Notes under the pieces: model-generated
Seen by the model: the letters and a program-made list of their open reading frames with translations, nothing else
The model's database searches: none
Told to the model about the DNA's origin: nothing
Shown here: one piece after another, positions 1 to 17,672 of the stretch
How positions within the stretch are numbered: the first letter of the stretch is position 1
Layout: each line of letters begins with the position of its first letter
Program-made: the position numbers and the translations under genes
Assembly: GCA_016946835.1 (NCBI GenBank)
Contig: JACVTC010000107.1
Coordinates: 212,501 to 255,000, forward strand
Origin: Neocallimastix lanati (nom. inval.)
Taxonomy: Eukaryota; Neocallimastigomycota; Neocallimastigomycetes; Neocallimastigales; Neocallimastigaceae
Direction of reading: 5' to 3'
DNA length: 42,500 bases

Positions 1-482
1 AAAAAAAAAAAGAGTAAAATAATATTATAATAATAATAATTAATAATAAACATAATTTAAAATAATTTTAATAATAATAATAATAATATATGCCATATAC
101 ACTTTTTTTTTTATTAATTATATTTATAAAAAAAAGGAGTAAAATAATATAATAATAATAATAATTATTAATAATCATAATTTAAAATAATTATAAATAT
201 AAAAATAATTCAAGGGTATATACACATTTTTTTTCTTTATTACTAATTATTATTTTAGTTTATTTGTAGATATATAATATATAATATAATATGAAAATTT
301 ACATTTTAATGATTTTAAAACTTATTAACATTATTATTTTTTTTTATATAAAAATAATCTCTATCTATATTTATGTTGTTTATAATAATAAAGAGAAATA
401 TAAAATTGATAATTTTTATATGGTGTAGTATTGACTATTAATCAATAATTAAAAAACTAAAAAAATTTTAGCTTATTATTAT

Positions 483-524
<42 letters not shown>

Positions 525-565
525 ATCTAAATATATAAAAGAAATTATTATTATTATTATAATTG

Positions 566-601
<36 letters not shown>

Positions 602-1196
602 TTTTTATTTTTTAATCACAAGAGTTTAATAATTTTTAACTATAAAACAATACTTATAATTATTTTATATTTATATATTTTAACTTGCATTTTTAATCAT
701 AAGAGTTTATTTTTTTTTTTTATTTTTAATTAATAGCTTTAAAGTTTTTTTTTTTTTTTATTTTTTTTTTTTTTTTTATTTATTTATTAAAAGTGATAAT
801 TTGACTGTTTATTATTTTCATTAATTAAATTTTATTTTATTTTTTTTTTATCTATGTTTTTCATCAATAATTAAAAAAGAAGTATAAAAATTTAGATTTT
901 AATAAAAAGTTTATTATTAATTATTTTATTTTTTTTTAATTGCCTTTTTTTTTTTTTTTATTGTCATTTACTATTTATTAATTGATAATCACAAAAAAAA
1001 AAATTTTTTTTTTTTTATTAAGGTTTTTATACATTTATATTAAAAATAGTACAAAATAAAATCTAATATACATTGAGAAAAGTTAATTAGAGTTGTAGAA
1101 TAAAATAACTACTCTGATAAATTAAAAATTATAATTTACTACCACTACCGTCACTACGATGACTTCGTAATAATTTAAATCAATAATAAAAAATAT

Positions 1197-1246
<50 letters not shown>

Positions 1247-1928
1247 GTTCATCTTGAAGATTTTTTTATGGGAAAAAATTGGAAAACTTTATAATCTTTA
1301 ATTTTTATTAATAAATATTTTTGTAGATTTTTTTTTTTTTTTTAAAATTAATCAAAAAAAAAAAAAAAAAAAAAAAAATATTTATAGCCTAAAACTTTAA
1401 AAATTTTAATTGATTATTATTAATTATTAATAATATTATTAATGTATTTATATCTATATATTTTTTTTTATATTAATAATGGAAAAAATATTTAAAGTTT
1501 TTAATTATTATTATTTATTAATTCAATTATTATTAATCTTTTATATTATTTATATTTTAAAGAATTAAAAATTTTTATAGTATTAATTATCATCTATTTT
1601 AATTATCAGAAGACATTTATTAAATATATATCTATATTTAGTTTTTTTTTTTTTTATTTTTAAAATAGAAATCTTCGTTATTGTTAAATACTATTAGTGA
1701 TTAATAAAATTAAAATAAAATAAATGATATATATATTTATTAATTAAAATTTTAAAATAATTCTTATGATAATATAAAAAAGATATTATTCTTAACTTTT
1801 AAAATATTAGAACTAATAATAATATTAATAATAACAAAAAAAAATTTTTTTTCATTTTAAATTAAAGTGATATATTCAATGATAAATAAGTAAAAATTTT
1901 AAAAATTTCCTTTTTTTTTTTTTTTTTT
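1..1928. other. AT-rich non-coding DNA
   Basis: I see no coding exon here. The stretch is made of poly-T and poly-A tracts (for example near 487-520, 568-596, 1199-1238 and 1354-1378) and short AT-only sequence. Stops are dense in every frame. It holds the tandem duplication listed separately. Confidence 0.7.
12..235. repeat. Imperfect tandem duplication, period about 125 bp
   Basis: The motif gagtaaaataatat begins at 12 and again at 137. In both copies it is followed by an AAT run, a cataatttaaaataat block, a 'tatacac' block and a poly-T tract. Two diverged copies are visible. Confidence 0.6.
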
Positions 1929-2126
1929 ATGGAATCAGAATTATCAGCTGTTAAAAAAAAATGTTTAAATATAAAATATATAATTTTAGTTGTTTGTTCG
2001 TTTTTTGCTTGTTCATATAATATTTATGATATAGAATATAATATGATATTTTTAAATCCTCATAATATATTTATATATATATTTGTTTATTATTATTATT
2101 ATTATTATTATTTTTTAGGAATATAA
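1929..2126 (+). other. Short open frame, possible first exon or gene relic
   Basis: A 65-codon open frame begins with ATG right after a poly-T tract. Its first ~45 codons are not simple repeat and encode MESELSAVKK followed by a hydrophobic stretch (IIL VVCSFFACS), then it degenerates into Tyr codons of a TAT repeat. It could be the first exon of a membrane protein whose remainder has decayed, or chance. I found no convincing continuation exon downstream. Confidence 0.15.
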
Positions 2127-3047
2127 ATATATTAATCATACGTTTTCATTGATATTAATATTCAAATATTATTTATTATTAAGACATTATATATTATTTA
2201 TTATATTAGAGTTATATTTATATATAATCATTTTTTTTTCCATAAATATCATAATGGTATATACGTAATTTTTAGTATTTCAAAATAAATAAATAGACAT
2301 TAATTATTAGTTAAATGTGATACTATATAATACTATAATACTATATATATATATATATAATTTATAACAGAAAAAAAAAAAAAACACTTTAAATGATTAT
2401 TTTAATAATATTTTTTTTTAACTCATTTAATATTTATTATATAGGTAGTCAAAATTAAAACGCATATCTAAATCTATATAAATAATAATATTAAAAATAA
2501 AAAAAAAAATAGATTAAAAAGTTTAATATTGTTTTTAATTTCGTTTCATTTTATTTTAAATTTATTGATGAATATCCACTAATAAGAGAAGAAGAGAGAA
2601 AGAGAGAAATATTATTATAATTTTTTTTTTATTATTATTATTTTTTTTTTATTTGTTAAATTTTATTTTATATTAATTAAATTTATATTTTCATATATAT
2701 ATCTTATATATATATATAATAAAAAAAGAAATCCATTTAAGAAGAAAAATGAGGAAAAAATTAATACTTAATATAAAAAAAGTTTGAAATTTTTAAATTT
2801 CGCAATTATGTGTTATTTTATTTATTATTATTTTTAATTTTTTTTTTTATTTTTTAATATTTTTAATAGAAATCATTCAACTTTAAATTTAAAAAATTTT
2901 AAATATTAATTTTAATTTATAATAAATAACTAAATTAAAAAAAAAAAAAAAAATAAAAACTTTAAAATTTTTATTATACGAAAAAAATAATCAATTAATC
3001 AATCAATCAATTATATTATCCTTTAAATATATATAAGTGAAATAATT

Positions 3048-3084
<37 letters not shown>

Positions 3085-3617
3085 AAAAAAAAAAAACTAT
3101 TCCTACAGTTCAAATAGTTAAAATAGTCAAGTAACAAATTACTATTATTTTGATTAAATTATTAAAAAAAATTTTATGAATAAAAATCATTTTAAATTCC
3201 TTAATAATTTAATAATATCATTAATTCATTTATTTGTTAATTTAACAATTTTTTTTTTTTAAAAAAAAAATTACTATTTTTATTAATTTATTTCAAAATT
3301 TATGTTTGTAGTTTTATTTATGTATTTTTTTTTATTTATTTATTTAATTATTAAACTATTTAAATAAATATGTTTATATCCGAAAATTAATTAATAAAAA
3401 AATAATTAAATGGAAATTTAAATTAAAAAAAAAAAAAGATTATCAAAAACAATTAATATTAAAATATTTATATATAAATATATATTTATATATTTTAATT
3501 ATAATAATAATAATAATAATAATTAATTGTTATTATTTATTTAAATTAAACTCTTCAAATGAATTATTTTTTTTTTAATTACAAACTTTAATTTTTTTTT
3601 TTTTATATTTAAAATAA

Positions 3618-3706
<89 letters not shown>
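3618..3706. repeat. (AAT)n microsatellite
   Basis: Uninterrupted AAT units for about 88 bp. Confidence 0.95.
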
Positions 3707-3708
<2 letters not shown>

Positions 3709-4718
3709 TAAGTAGTAAATTAATAAAAAGATAATAATAAAAATAATAATATTTATATATATTTTATTTTATTTATTTTTTTTCTTTTACTTATATATAT
3801 AAAAATAAGTATATGTATATTTACATATTATATTAAATGGTCAAGGAAATAATAAAAAAAAATTTTATTATTATTGTTTTTATTTTATTATTAGAATTTT
3901 AAATAACGCTATAATTATTATAGAGTATCATATTTCTTTTATCTATTATTAATATTTATACATATGCATATATAAATGTACTTTTTTTTTTTTTTATTAA
4001 TAATTTAAATTTAATTGTCTATTTTATTTATTTATTATTATTAATTTTATTATTATTATTATTTTTAGTTTTGAAATTATTCCCGATTTATTTATGGTAA
4101 AAAGATAAATGAAAAAAGTTTGATTAATTTATTATTTTTATTTTTAAATTTTAATATTTTTATTTATGTGCTATTTATATAAATATATATATATATATAT
4201 TTTTTTTTTCTTTTTTTGTAGGATTTAAATAGTTAATTTATTATTATTAATTACTTATATCATAAAAAATATAACTGTTTAATAAGTATTAGTTCTTGGG
4301 TCCTTTATTTAGTTTAGAAAAAGATTTTATCAAGGGAAAAATCCAAAAATTCATTGGATTCTTTTTGTTATTGACTTAAAACCATTTTTAATTTTTTTTT
4401 TTCCTTGGAGATTCTCAAGTATTTCGTTGGTAAAGGCTGGTAGCTTTTATAATTATTTTTTTAAATATTTTTTTTTATTTCATAAACAATTTCCTAATTA
4501 AAAAAAAAAAAAAAAAACTTGTTCGGTTGTTTATTTCAATTCTTTCCTTCCTAAGATATATTTATACATACGTACATATTGTAATAATTATTAGTATTGA
4601 CATAAAACATATTTTTTTTTTTGCTAGAGATATAAACTTTAGTAGATATATCAAAAATATTGTCTGAGAGTAGGGGGTTAAAAAAAAAATACTTTCCCTA
4701 ATCCTAAAATACACCTCA

Positions 4719-4751
<33 letters not shown>

Positions 4752-4875
4752 CAATCGTCATTCTCGTGAAAGACGCTTCAGAATTAAATGATAACAATTA
4801 ATTGATCATATTATTCTATAACTAATTCTATAATTAATGTAATAATAATAATAATATTAATAATAAATTGAAAAA

Positions 4876-4876
4876 A

Positions 4877-4919
<43 letters not shown>

Positions 4920-4922
4920 ATA
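4876..4922. repeat. (AAAT)n microsatellite
   Basis: About 11-12 uninterrupted tetranucleotide units. Confidence 0.9.
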
Positions 4923-5366
4923 TTAAAATTTAGATTTTTAATTATTATTATTAAAAATAATTTTAAATATTAAAGTTTTTAAAATTTAAATATTTCTATT
5001 TATTTATTTCCATTGTAAAAATTTTTATTGACAAAAAAAAAAAAAAAAAAAAAAAAGTTAATTCATTGTTGATTAATTTAAACTGTATTTAAAAAGGTTT
5101 AATAATTATAATATTTTTATTTTACTTTAGATTTTAATTTTTTAATTTCAATAAAATTAGTTTATTTTATTGTAATAATATGTTTAGTAGGAATAAAAAA
5201 AAAAAAAATTTTTTTTTATTAAAACTATTATTTTTATGTTATACATTATATAATATAAATACTTTTTTTTTTTTTTTTTTGTTAGAAAGTGAATTTAAAT
5301 TAATTTATAGTATGTTAATATTTAGTACTTTATACATGCCCCACTAATATTATACAAAACTAATAC

Positions 5367-5432
<66 letters not shown>
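5367..5432. repeat. (AAT)n microsatellite
   Basis: About 21 uninterrupted trinucleotide units, shortly before the repeat cluster around the copia remnant. Confidence 0.95.
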
Positions 5433-5493
5433 GATTTTTATGTAATAAATATTTATAAGATATATAATTATTAATAAAAAAAAACATTTAATA

Positions 5494-5624
5494 TTTTAAA
5501 CTCTATTTCTAACATAATTTATATGTTTTAAAATTACCATTATTATTTATATATATTCATTTATTTATTATTTAAAGTTAAATATTTATTAATGTTTATA
5601 TATATATTTTTAAGGTAATTAAGA
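5494..5624. repeat. Repeat A, left copy (partner 8331-8437)
   Basis: Shares with 8331-8437 the ordered blocks 'tatttctaaca', 'tatattcat', 'tttattatt', 'agttaaatatttattaatg' and 'aaggtaattaa', in the same orientation. It lies outside the left repeat B copy. Probably part of a terminal repeat of an older or nested insertion. Confidence 0.6.
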
Positions 5625-5677
5625 TATCTTTATGATTGTCTTATATTGATATATAAATTTACGTATATTTTTTAATA

Positions 5678-5850
5678 TGTAATTTAAGATTACTTTATTT
5701 ATTTATTTTTTTTTTTATTAATTAGAGATTTTTCTTATTTCTTATATATTTAATTAAATTATTATATGTATATTTTATACTACTACAATATGTATAATTT
5801 ATAATGTACATAATGTTCTTGCCATATCTATAATACATTTTGTAAGATCT
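5678..5850. repeat. Repeat B, left copy (possible LTR remnant)
   Basis: Direct partner of 8127-8275. Shared blocks in the same order are 'tgtaattta', 'attagagattt', 'tatttcttatat', 'taattaaattatta', 'gtatattttatac', 'caatatgtat', 'tttataatg', 'ccatat' and 'atacatttt'. The two copies flank the internal copia remnant as LTRs would. I could not fix TG...CA ends. Confidence 0.6.
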
Positions 5851-5889
5851 CAAACACAATGGTTCATTTTTCATTAATATATAGAGTCG

Positions 5890-6110
5890 AGCAAGCTTTA
5901 TTATTAATATTTATATTGATGCATTGACAATCTTCTTCTAACTTATTTATTGCGTTTTCATACCATACGCTTTAATTTGAATATACACCTAGTACATAAT
6001 AATTCGCTTTTAGGCTGTTGATGAAGATACAATTTGTTGAAGTTTTGAGTGTCACCCAAACAGGTCTTTGTTCCTAGTATTAATACGATAATTACCTGTT
6101 GTTGATCACC
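5890..6110 (-). pseudogene. copia RNase H remnant
   Basis: On the minus strand around 6011-6050 the translation reads SKLQQIVSSSTA, followed after a frameshift by a Tyr/Leu-rich relic. This matches the SSTEAEY block that marks copia RNase H. Further on (5880-5960), NAINKLEEDC and ININNKAC resemble the region leading to the conserved 'DNxSA' segment. In-frame stops occur at several points, so no product is possible. Confidence 0.7.
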
Positions 6111-6165
6111 CTGCTGTTGTTTCATTCATCTTCTTCATCGTTCGAATCTACGTAAGCTTTGATTG

Positions 6166-6208
<43 letters not shown>

Positions 6209-6251
6209 TTCTTAATTCTTCTATATCTTCTGGAATCATATTGTTAACTGG

Positions 6252-6299
<48 letters not shown>

Positions 6300-6439
6300 T
6301 TATATTGAATTTCTTTAAATAATTTTTTTTAAAGATATTATAGTTGGTGTAAAGTTGTAAAGTTTAACCGGATTTTTCTTTCACAAATTCTATTCTTAAA
6401 ATATTATTAATTGGTCCAATGTTAGTAATAGTAAATCGT

Positions 6440-6744
6440 TTTTTTTTTTATTTAACTATTTAATTTTATTAATTTTGATTGATTTTCTTACTGGTGATAA
6501 GAATATCATCAACGTATACTGTTTAATATACATATAACAATAACTTTATTATTATTATTATTTTTTTTTTAATTTCTTTTGTAATAAATATATGGTTCAC
6601 TTTTGAGTCTTATTAACCCCAATCTTAACCTAATTCATTATTTCGAGTTTCGTTCCATAAACCTCCTGACTGTTTTAGTCTGTAAAATGTCCTTTTTTTG
6701 AAGCCCTCTACTCCCTTCGGGAACTTCCATGTTATTATGTCTTT

Positions 6745-6778
<34 letters not shown>

Positions 6779-6800
6779 GCATTTAGATATGCTGGCTTTT
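6440..6800 (-). pseudogene. copia reverse transcriptase remnant
   Basis: At 6525-6481 (minus) the translation is TVYVDDILITSKKI, the YVDD catalytic box of copia reverse transcriptases. Upstream in reading direction (6735-6600) lie MEVPEGSRGL, the relic of the conserved 'MEQPEGF' block, and LGLIRLKSEPYIYYKR, matching the segment that precedes YVDD. Stops and a poly-T tract (~6750-6778) interrupt the frame. Confidence 0.85.
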
Positions 6801-7129
6801 AATATCAATTTTGAAGCCATTTTGAAGCCATTTTGTACCGGTTAGTGCAGTAACATGCCCATGGGATATTCTGACATTAATGGAAGAGAAAAGAGGATTT
6901 TATCGTGGTCTACTCTTTTTTTTTTTTTTTTTTTTGTGTGTGAATCCTCTCGCTGCCAGTCTTTGCTTTTTTTTTTTTGTCTTTTGTTTATGTTATCAAA
7001 TATATATACATATATATATATCTGAACTTTTGTTGAAACTAACTTTGTGCTTTTTTTTTTTTTTTTTTGATATTTCTTTGATGGAATTCATAGACATTTA
7101 AAAAAAAAAAAATTTTTTTCCTTATTTAA

Positions 7130-7600
7130 TAACTCGTCCTTAAGGGCTTGTAACTATTCGCTTTTATCTACTTTGTTGAAAATATGCCGTTGTAATTGTA
7201 TGGTTCCTGTTAAGTCACTTAACTGTTAATAAGGATATATATAAACTTGGTTCCAATTTATCAAATCTTAAATATTTTATATTTTTCCCAACGATGTTCT
7301 TTATTCTTCTGTACCATATTTCAAAGTTATAAAAGACCTCTCCTTTTGTCTTCATGAAGAAGACTCAACCGTACCTTGTATAATCATCTAAAATTGTTAA
7401 AAAGTATTTATTTTCTGAACTTGAATGGTAAGACTTAATTTTTTATTTTTAAATTGCATATCTTGCAATTGCACTTTATATTTATTTTATTTATGTTTTT
7501 TTTTTTTTTGATATTATCAAAGTTGAAATGATCTAAGTGTCAATATCAAAGATCTATATTAGTGATAATATGATGTTATCACATATTGCACTTTTGATTT
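7130..7600 (-). pseudogene. copia integrase remnant
   Basis: On the minus strand ~7560-7510 the translation reads HLDHFNFDNIKK, the 'LGHxxxxxI' zinc-finger head, then CKIC from the second half of the HHCC finger. At ~7408-7313 it reads FLTILDDYTRYG, a stop, then VFFMKTKGEVFYNFEIW. The first Asp of the DDE triad lies in the DDYTRY block. Next comes KNIKYLRFDK, equivalent to the 'RSDNGGE' strand. Several stops break the frame. Confidence 0.85.
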
Positions 7601-8126
7601 CTCTTATTTTTATTGTTTCTGAATATATTCTTGAATGTCCAAATTTTGTAAACTCTTGATTGATGAATTTGAGCTAGTGGTAAATATTTTATTCCTTTCC
7701 AGCTCATAAACTGAAAACGGGATTTTTATTATTATATTTAACTTAATTTATTTCTCTGTGACGGTTTTTTCTATGTAGTATCCCTTGAGATCTTCAACTT
7801 CTATATAATCCTTCTTCTTTCCGGTCGGTATTTGGTATTTTCTAACATATTTAAATATTTCCTTAGGAATGTTTTTTCTAATCCCGTAGTAGTTCAGGGT
7901 TAACAGTAATTTTATCTCCTGGTTCTATAGTTTAAATGTTGCCCCTAATCAATATGTGCTTGGTGCCGACTTGATCTCCTTTACCAGTTTCTGACATATT
8001 GTTGCATTATTATTATTATAATACCAAATATTTTTAAATATTTCTTCTATCAAGATTTACTTATGATTACTTAACACTCAATTTCTAGTAAAGTCGCTGT
8101 ATCTCTTAATCTTTTGTAATTTGAAT

Positions 8127-8275
8127 GTAATTTAGGATTAGTTTATTTATTTATACTTATCAATTAGAGATTTCTCTATTTCTTATATTTTTTAATTAAA
8201 TTATTACACGTATATTTTATACAACAACAATATGTATTATTTATAATGTTCTAGCCATATTTATGATACATTTTA
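8127..8275. repeat. Repeat B, right copy (possible LTR remnant)
   Basis: Direct partner of 5678-5850; see that entry. Its distal ~35 bp also occur as an inverted copy at 8441-8487. Confidence 0.6.
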
Positions 8276-8330
8276 TGATAATTAACTAAATAAATAAAAA
8301 ATAAATGAATAAAAAATAGGAAGTATATAT

Positions 8331-8437
8331 ATTAAATATTATAAACTGTATTTCTAACATTTATATTCATCCATTTATTATTTTAAGTTAAATATTTATT
8401 AATGTTTATATATATATATTTTAAGGTAATTAAATTA
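8331..8437. repeat. Repeat A, right copy
   Basis: Direct partner of 5494-5624. Unlike the left side, where A precedes B, here A follows B, so A and B do not form one simple LTR. Confidence 0.6.
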
Positions 8438-8440
8438 ATA

Positions 8441-8487
8441 AAATATATCATAAATATGGCTAGAACATTATGTACATTATAAATAAA
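8441..8487. repeat. Inverted copy of the end of repeat B
   Basis: Reads tcataaatatggctagaaca. The reverse complement of this occurs at about 8247-8268. The arms extend to ~35 bp with a spacer of ~170 bp, so the DNA could fold into a hairpin containing right repeat A. Confidence 0.7.
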
Positions 8488-8761
8488 TTTTAAATAAGCA
8501 TTATAAAAAAAAAGATATATAATAATAAGTCTTTAGATTTGAGGAATTATAAATATAAAAATTTGATGATTCCATTGAATTCAATTAGTTATATTTTACA
8601 ATAAAACAAGATGCATAAGTATATATATATATTTTATTTCAATTTTTAAATTATATATAGAATTTTAAAAATAATGCGATGCTAATTGCACTATCATATT
8701 AACAAGAATAATGTTTACTTTTATTATTTTACATTTTTTTTCTATTTTTTTTAATTAATTT

Positions 8762-8763
<2 letters not shown>

Positions 8764-8819
<56 letters not shown>
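8764..8819. repeat. T56 homopolymer
   Basis: Fifty-six consecutive T, the longest homopolymer in the window, directly before the GC-richer island. Confidence 0.95.
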
Positions 8820-8820
<1 letters not shown>

Positions 8821-8822
<2 letters not shown>

Positions 8823-9237
8823 CTGAAGACTTTTGTCTCCCCCATATGTTAATATGGGTGTATGTTTAACTGTCATACCGGTACGGCATCGAAGCTCGCA
8901 TCTCCCCATAAGCAAAGAAACTCCATATAGAAGCACTCTTCGCGATTCTCAAGAGAAAGTAGAGCCCACTATAGGTGGAGTCCTTGCCATTCCAGAGGAG
9001 CTGGAAACTGTAATCCTCTCAGACAAGGCATACCCAATGGAATTCGTAATGTGTCAGAAATATAGAAAACCCCTAACCTTTCACGCAAAATCCAGAGGGA
9101 AAATAAACGTGAAGATTTGATACTGATGGGGGTCGATTCAGAGTCTTTGGTATGATAAGTCAACAACTTAACAATCCAGGATAAGAACTGGATAACAGGA
9201 TGATTATTAAATCACTCTATGTCGAGCGATATTTTTT
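8821..9237 (+). other. GC-richer island; candidate structured RNA gene or foreign DNA
   Basis: The base composition is near normal here, with no homopolymers, while everything around it is extremely AT-rich. Several perfect small stems are visible: AGAC/GTCT around TTTT (8828-8839), CCCATAT/ATATGGG around GTTA (~8842-8859), CTCTT/AAGAG (~8937-8956), TTCCAG/CTGGAA around AGGAG (~8990-9006) and ATCCAG/CTGGAT around an 8-nt loop (~9174-9193). A T6 run at ~9231 would serve as a Pol III terminator for a plus-strand RNA. A word matching ACAGNRNNA, the RNase P/MRP CR-V box as I recall it, occurs at ~9196. A 95-codon open frame (TTG at 8833 to a stop at 9120) and a minus 65-codon frame have no recognisable protein features. 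I cannot name the RNA; a transposon or transferred fragment is the alternative. Confidence 0.3.
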
Positions 9238-9678
9238 AATTTAATTTGGTATTGTTCATTATTAAATATGTATGTTGTTATTTACATTCATTAATTTAAA
9301 TAATAAATATTATATGATGTATTTCTCTTATTATTTATGTAATTTTTTTTTTTTTTTTTTTTTTTAAAAAAGTAAAAATTAAATATAGGATTAAATAATA
9401 TATATAATATATATAATAGAGTATACATAATATAATATAATATAATATAATATTTTTCCAATAATATTTTAAAAATATTATATATAAATTATTATGTATT
9501 ATAATTTATTATTACTTCTTGGTAATTAAAATTTTTTATTAATGCTTAATATTATTATTAATATAATTTTATTAGCAAATAATTTATGATTTGATTTTAA
9601 AAGTATCTATATTCATAGATATAAATAAATAAATAATAGAAAATGGAGGGAAGTTTCATTTGTAGTTTTTATGGTATA

Positions 9679-9712
<34 letters not shown>

Positions 9713-9750
9713 TATTTTCATTAATATTCATTATTATCATTATTCATTAT

Positions 9751-9790
<40 letters not shown>

Positions 9791-9879
9791 TTTGTTTTTA
9801 CATCTATGTTTATTACTATTTTATTTTTCATTACTAAGTTATTCATTATTATTTTTTTTCATTAATAATTTTTTCATTG
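9238..9879. other. AT-rich non-coding DNA, receptor 3' flank
   Basis: Contains (TTA)n at ~9677-9712, a poly-T tract at ~9753-9789, an ATAAT pentamer run near 9426-9452 and AT-only sequence. It lies downstream of the stop codon of the minus-strand receptor gene and probably includes its 3' UTR. No gene seen. Confidence 0.6.
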
Positions 9880-16259
<6,380 letters not shown>

Positions 16260-16739
16260 TTTTATTCATATATGTTTCGGTATAAATTAATTATGCAATT
16301 TTACTTTTTGTTATAATGAAAATATAATATATATACTTTATTATTTATTAATTATATTTTATTATATTTTATTATAATTATCATTATTATTATTTTTTTT
16401 AATACATGAATGGTTAGTATCATTTAATCATTATTAATTTTTGTTTTTATTATATAAAAATTATGATTTATAATTTAAAATAAAATAAAATAAAATATAT
16501 AAATAAATAAATAAAAAAAAAATATTAATATTTTATTGTAATATAATAATTTATTACTATTTTTTTTTTTTTTTTTTTTTTTATTTTTTGGATATTCTAA
16601 AATATAATTAAAAAAGCTTTTCTTTACTTTTCTTTTCTTTTCTTTTTTTTCTTCTTATTATTTTTTAAATAATACTTTTTCTTTTTTTTTTTTATAACTT
16701 TATTTGAATAAAAAATAATCAATAAAATTTTAATTACAG

Positions 16740-16780
<41 letters not shown>

Positions 16781-17589
16781 TTTTTTTTAATTAATACGCA
16801 TATTTATAATTTTACATGTTTTACAATTTTAACGATTTTAATGAATTACACAAATTATACTTTTTTAATTTTTACTTTATTTTATTCATAGATTAATATA
16901 TAATTATTATTATTAAACTATAATATTTAATATTAACTAATGTTAACATAGGAAAGATAAAAAAAAAATTATCACTTAAGTTTATATATGAATTAGATAT
17001 ACTAACTTTTTATCATTTTATTAATTATATATATATACATATAACTTAATTTTTATATATTTAGAAAATAAAGTAATAAAGAAAATATGGTTTTATATTA
17101 GTTTTGCTCAAGGAATATTTAATGATTAATTAAAATGCATATATCCTTAAATATTTTTTTTTTTTTTATCTTTAAATCTATAAACTAACTGACTCTTAGC
17201 TAAATTAATTCAAAATGATTTTGAAAAAATTTAATATATAATACATTTAAATACAATTATTACCAATAGTTATTTTTTTTTTATTTTTCAGTTTATAATT
17301 TTTAATAATAATATATAAAATACATGCATATGTATAATTTCTATATGAGCTCTCGGTACTTTTTTTTTTTTTTTTTTTTTTTTAAACCCACAAACATTTC
17401 ATTTTATAATTAATTGTCATTTTTTTAAGTTTTTAACAATGGTTTCCAATGTATTTTAATAAATATATATATATATATATATATAGTAATATTTTGTCAA
17501 TTATTATTATTTTTATGTTTATTATCCATAACACATTTTTTTATGATGATGTATATCATTAACAATACAATTTGAATAATTTTTCCCCA

Positions 17590-17590
<1 letters not shown>

Positions 17591-17671
<81 letters not shown>

Positions 17672-17672
17672 G
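17591..17672. repeat. (TTA)n microsatellite
   Basis: About 27 TTA units with a single TTG near the end. Confidence 0.95.

Larger units (their letters stand above)
2127..5493. other. AT-rich non-coding DNA
   Basis: No coding exon is recognised. Most of it is homopolymer and short-period repeat. The part from about 4285 to 4790 is more complex, with a small hairpin near 4351-4369 (ATCCAA/TTGGAT arms) and CT-rich words around 4530-4550 and 4690-4720. It may be decayed mobile or RNA sequence, but I cannot identify it. Confidence 0.6.
5678..8275 (-). mobile_element. Decayed Ty1/copia LTR retrotransposon
   Basis: Read on the minus strand, this 2.6-kb stretch holds in the Ty1/copia order (integrase before reverse transcriptase) a zinc-binding integrase head (~7505-7600), an integrase core (~7260-7410), reverse transcriptase (~6440-6800) and RNase H (~5890-6110). 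Every part is broken by stops and frameshifts. The interval is bounded by direct repeats of ~150-170 bp (5678-5850 and 8127-8275) that could be remnants of the LTRs. It is too short for an intact copia element (usually 4.5-6 kb), so gag and protease are missing or unrecognisable. Poly-T tracts and (TA)n have invaded it. Clearly non-functional and old; its GC content is higher than the surroundings. Confidence 0.85.

Noticed and set aside
4285-4790. Possible tRNA or small RNA gene in a more complex stretch
   Set aside because: I looked for a tRNA B-box and cloverleaf arms and found none; the small hairpin alone is not enough.
6880-7101. 73-codon plus-strand open frame with Phe runs
   Set aside because: Antisense to the copia remnant; created by poly-T tracts.
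8969-9166. 65-codon minus-strand open frame in the GC-richer island
   Set aside because: Overlaps an equally long plus frame and shows no protein features; likely chance in a segment with fewer stops.
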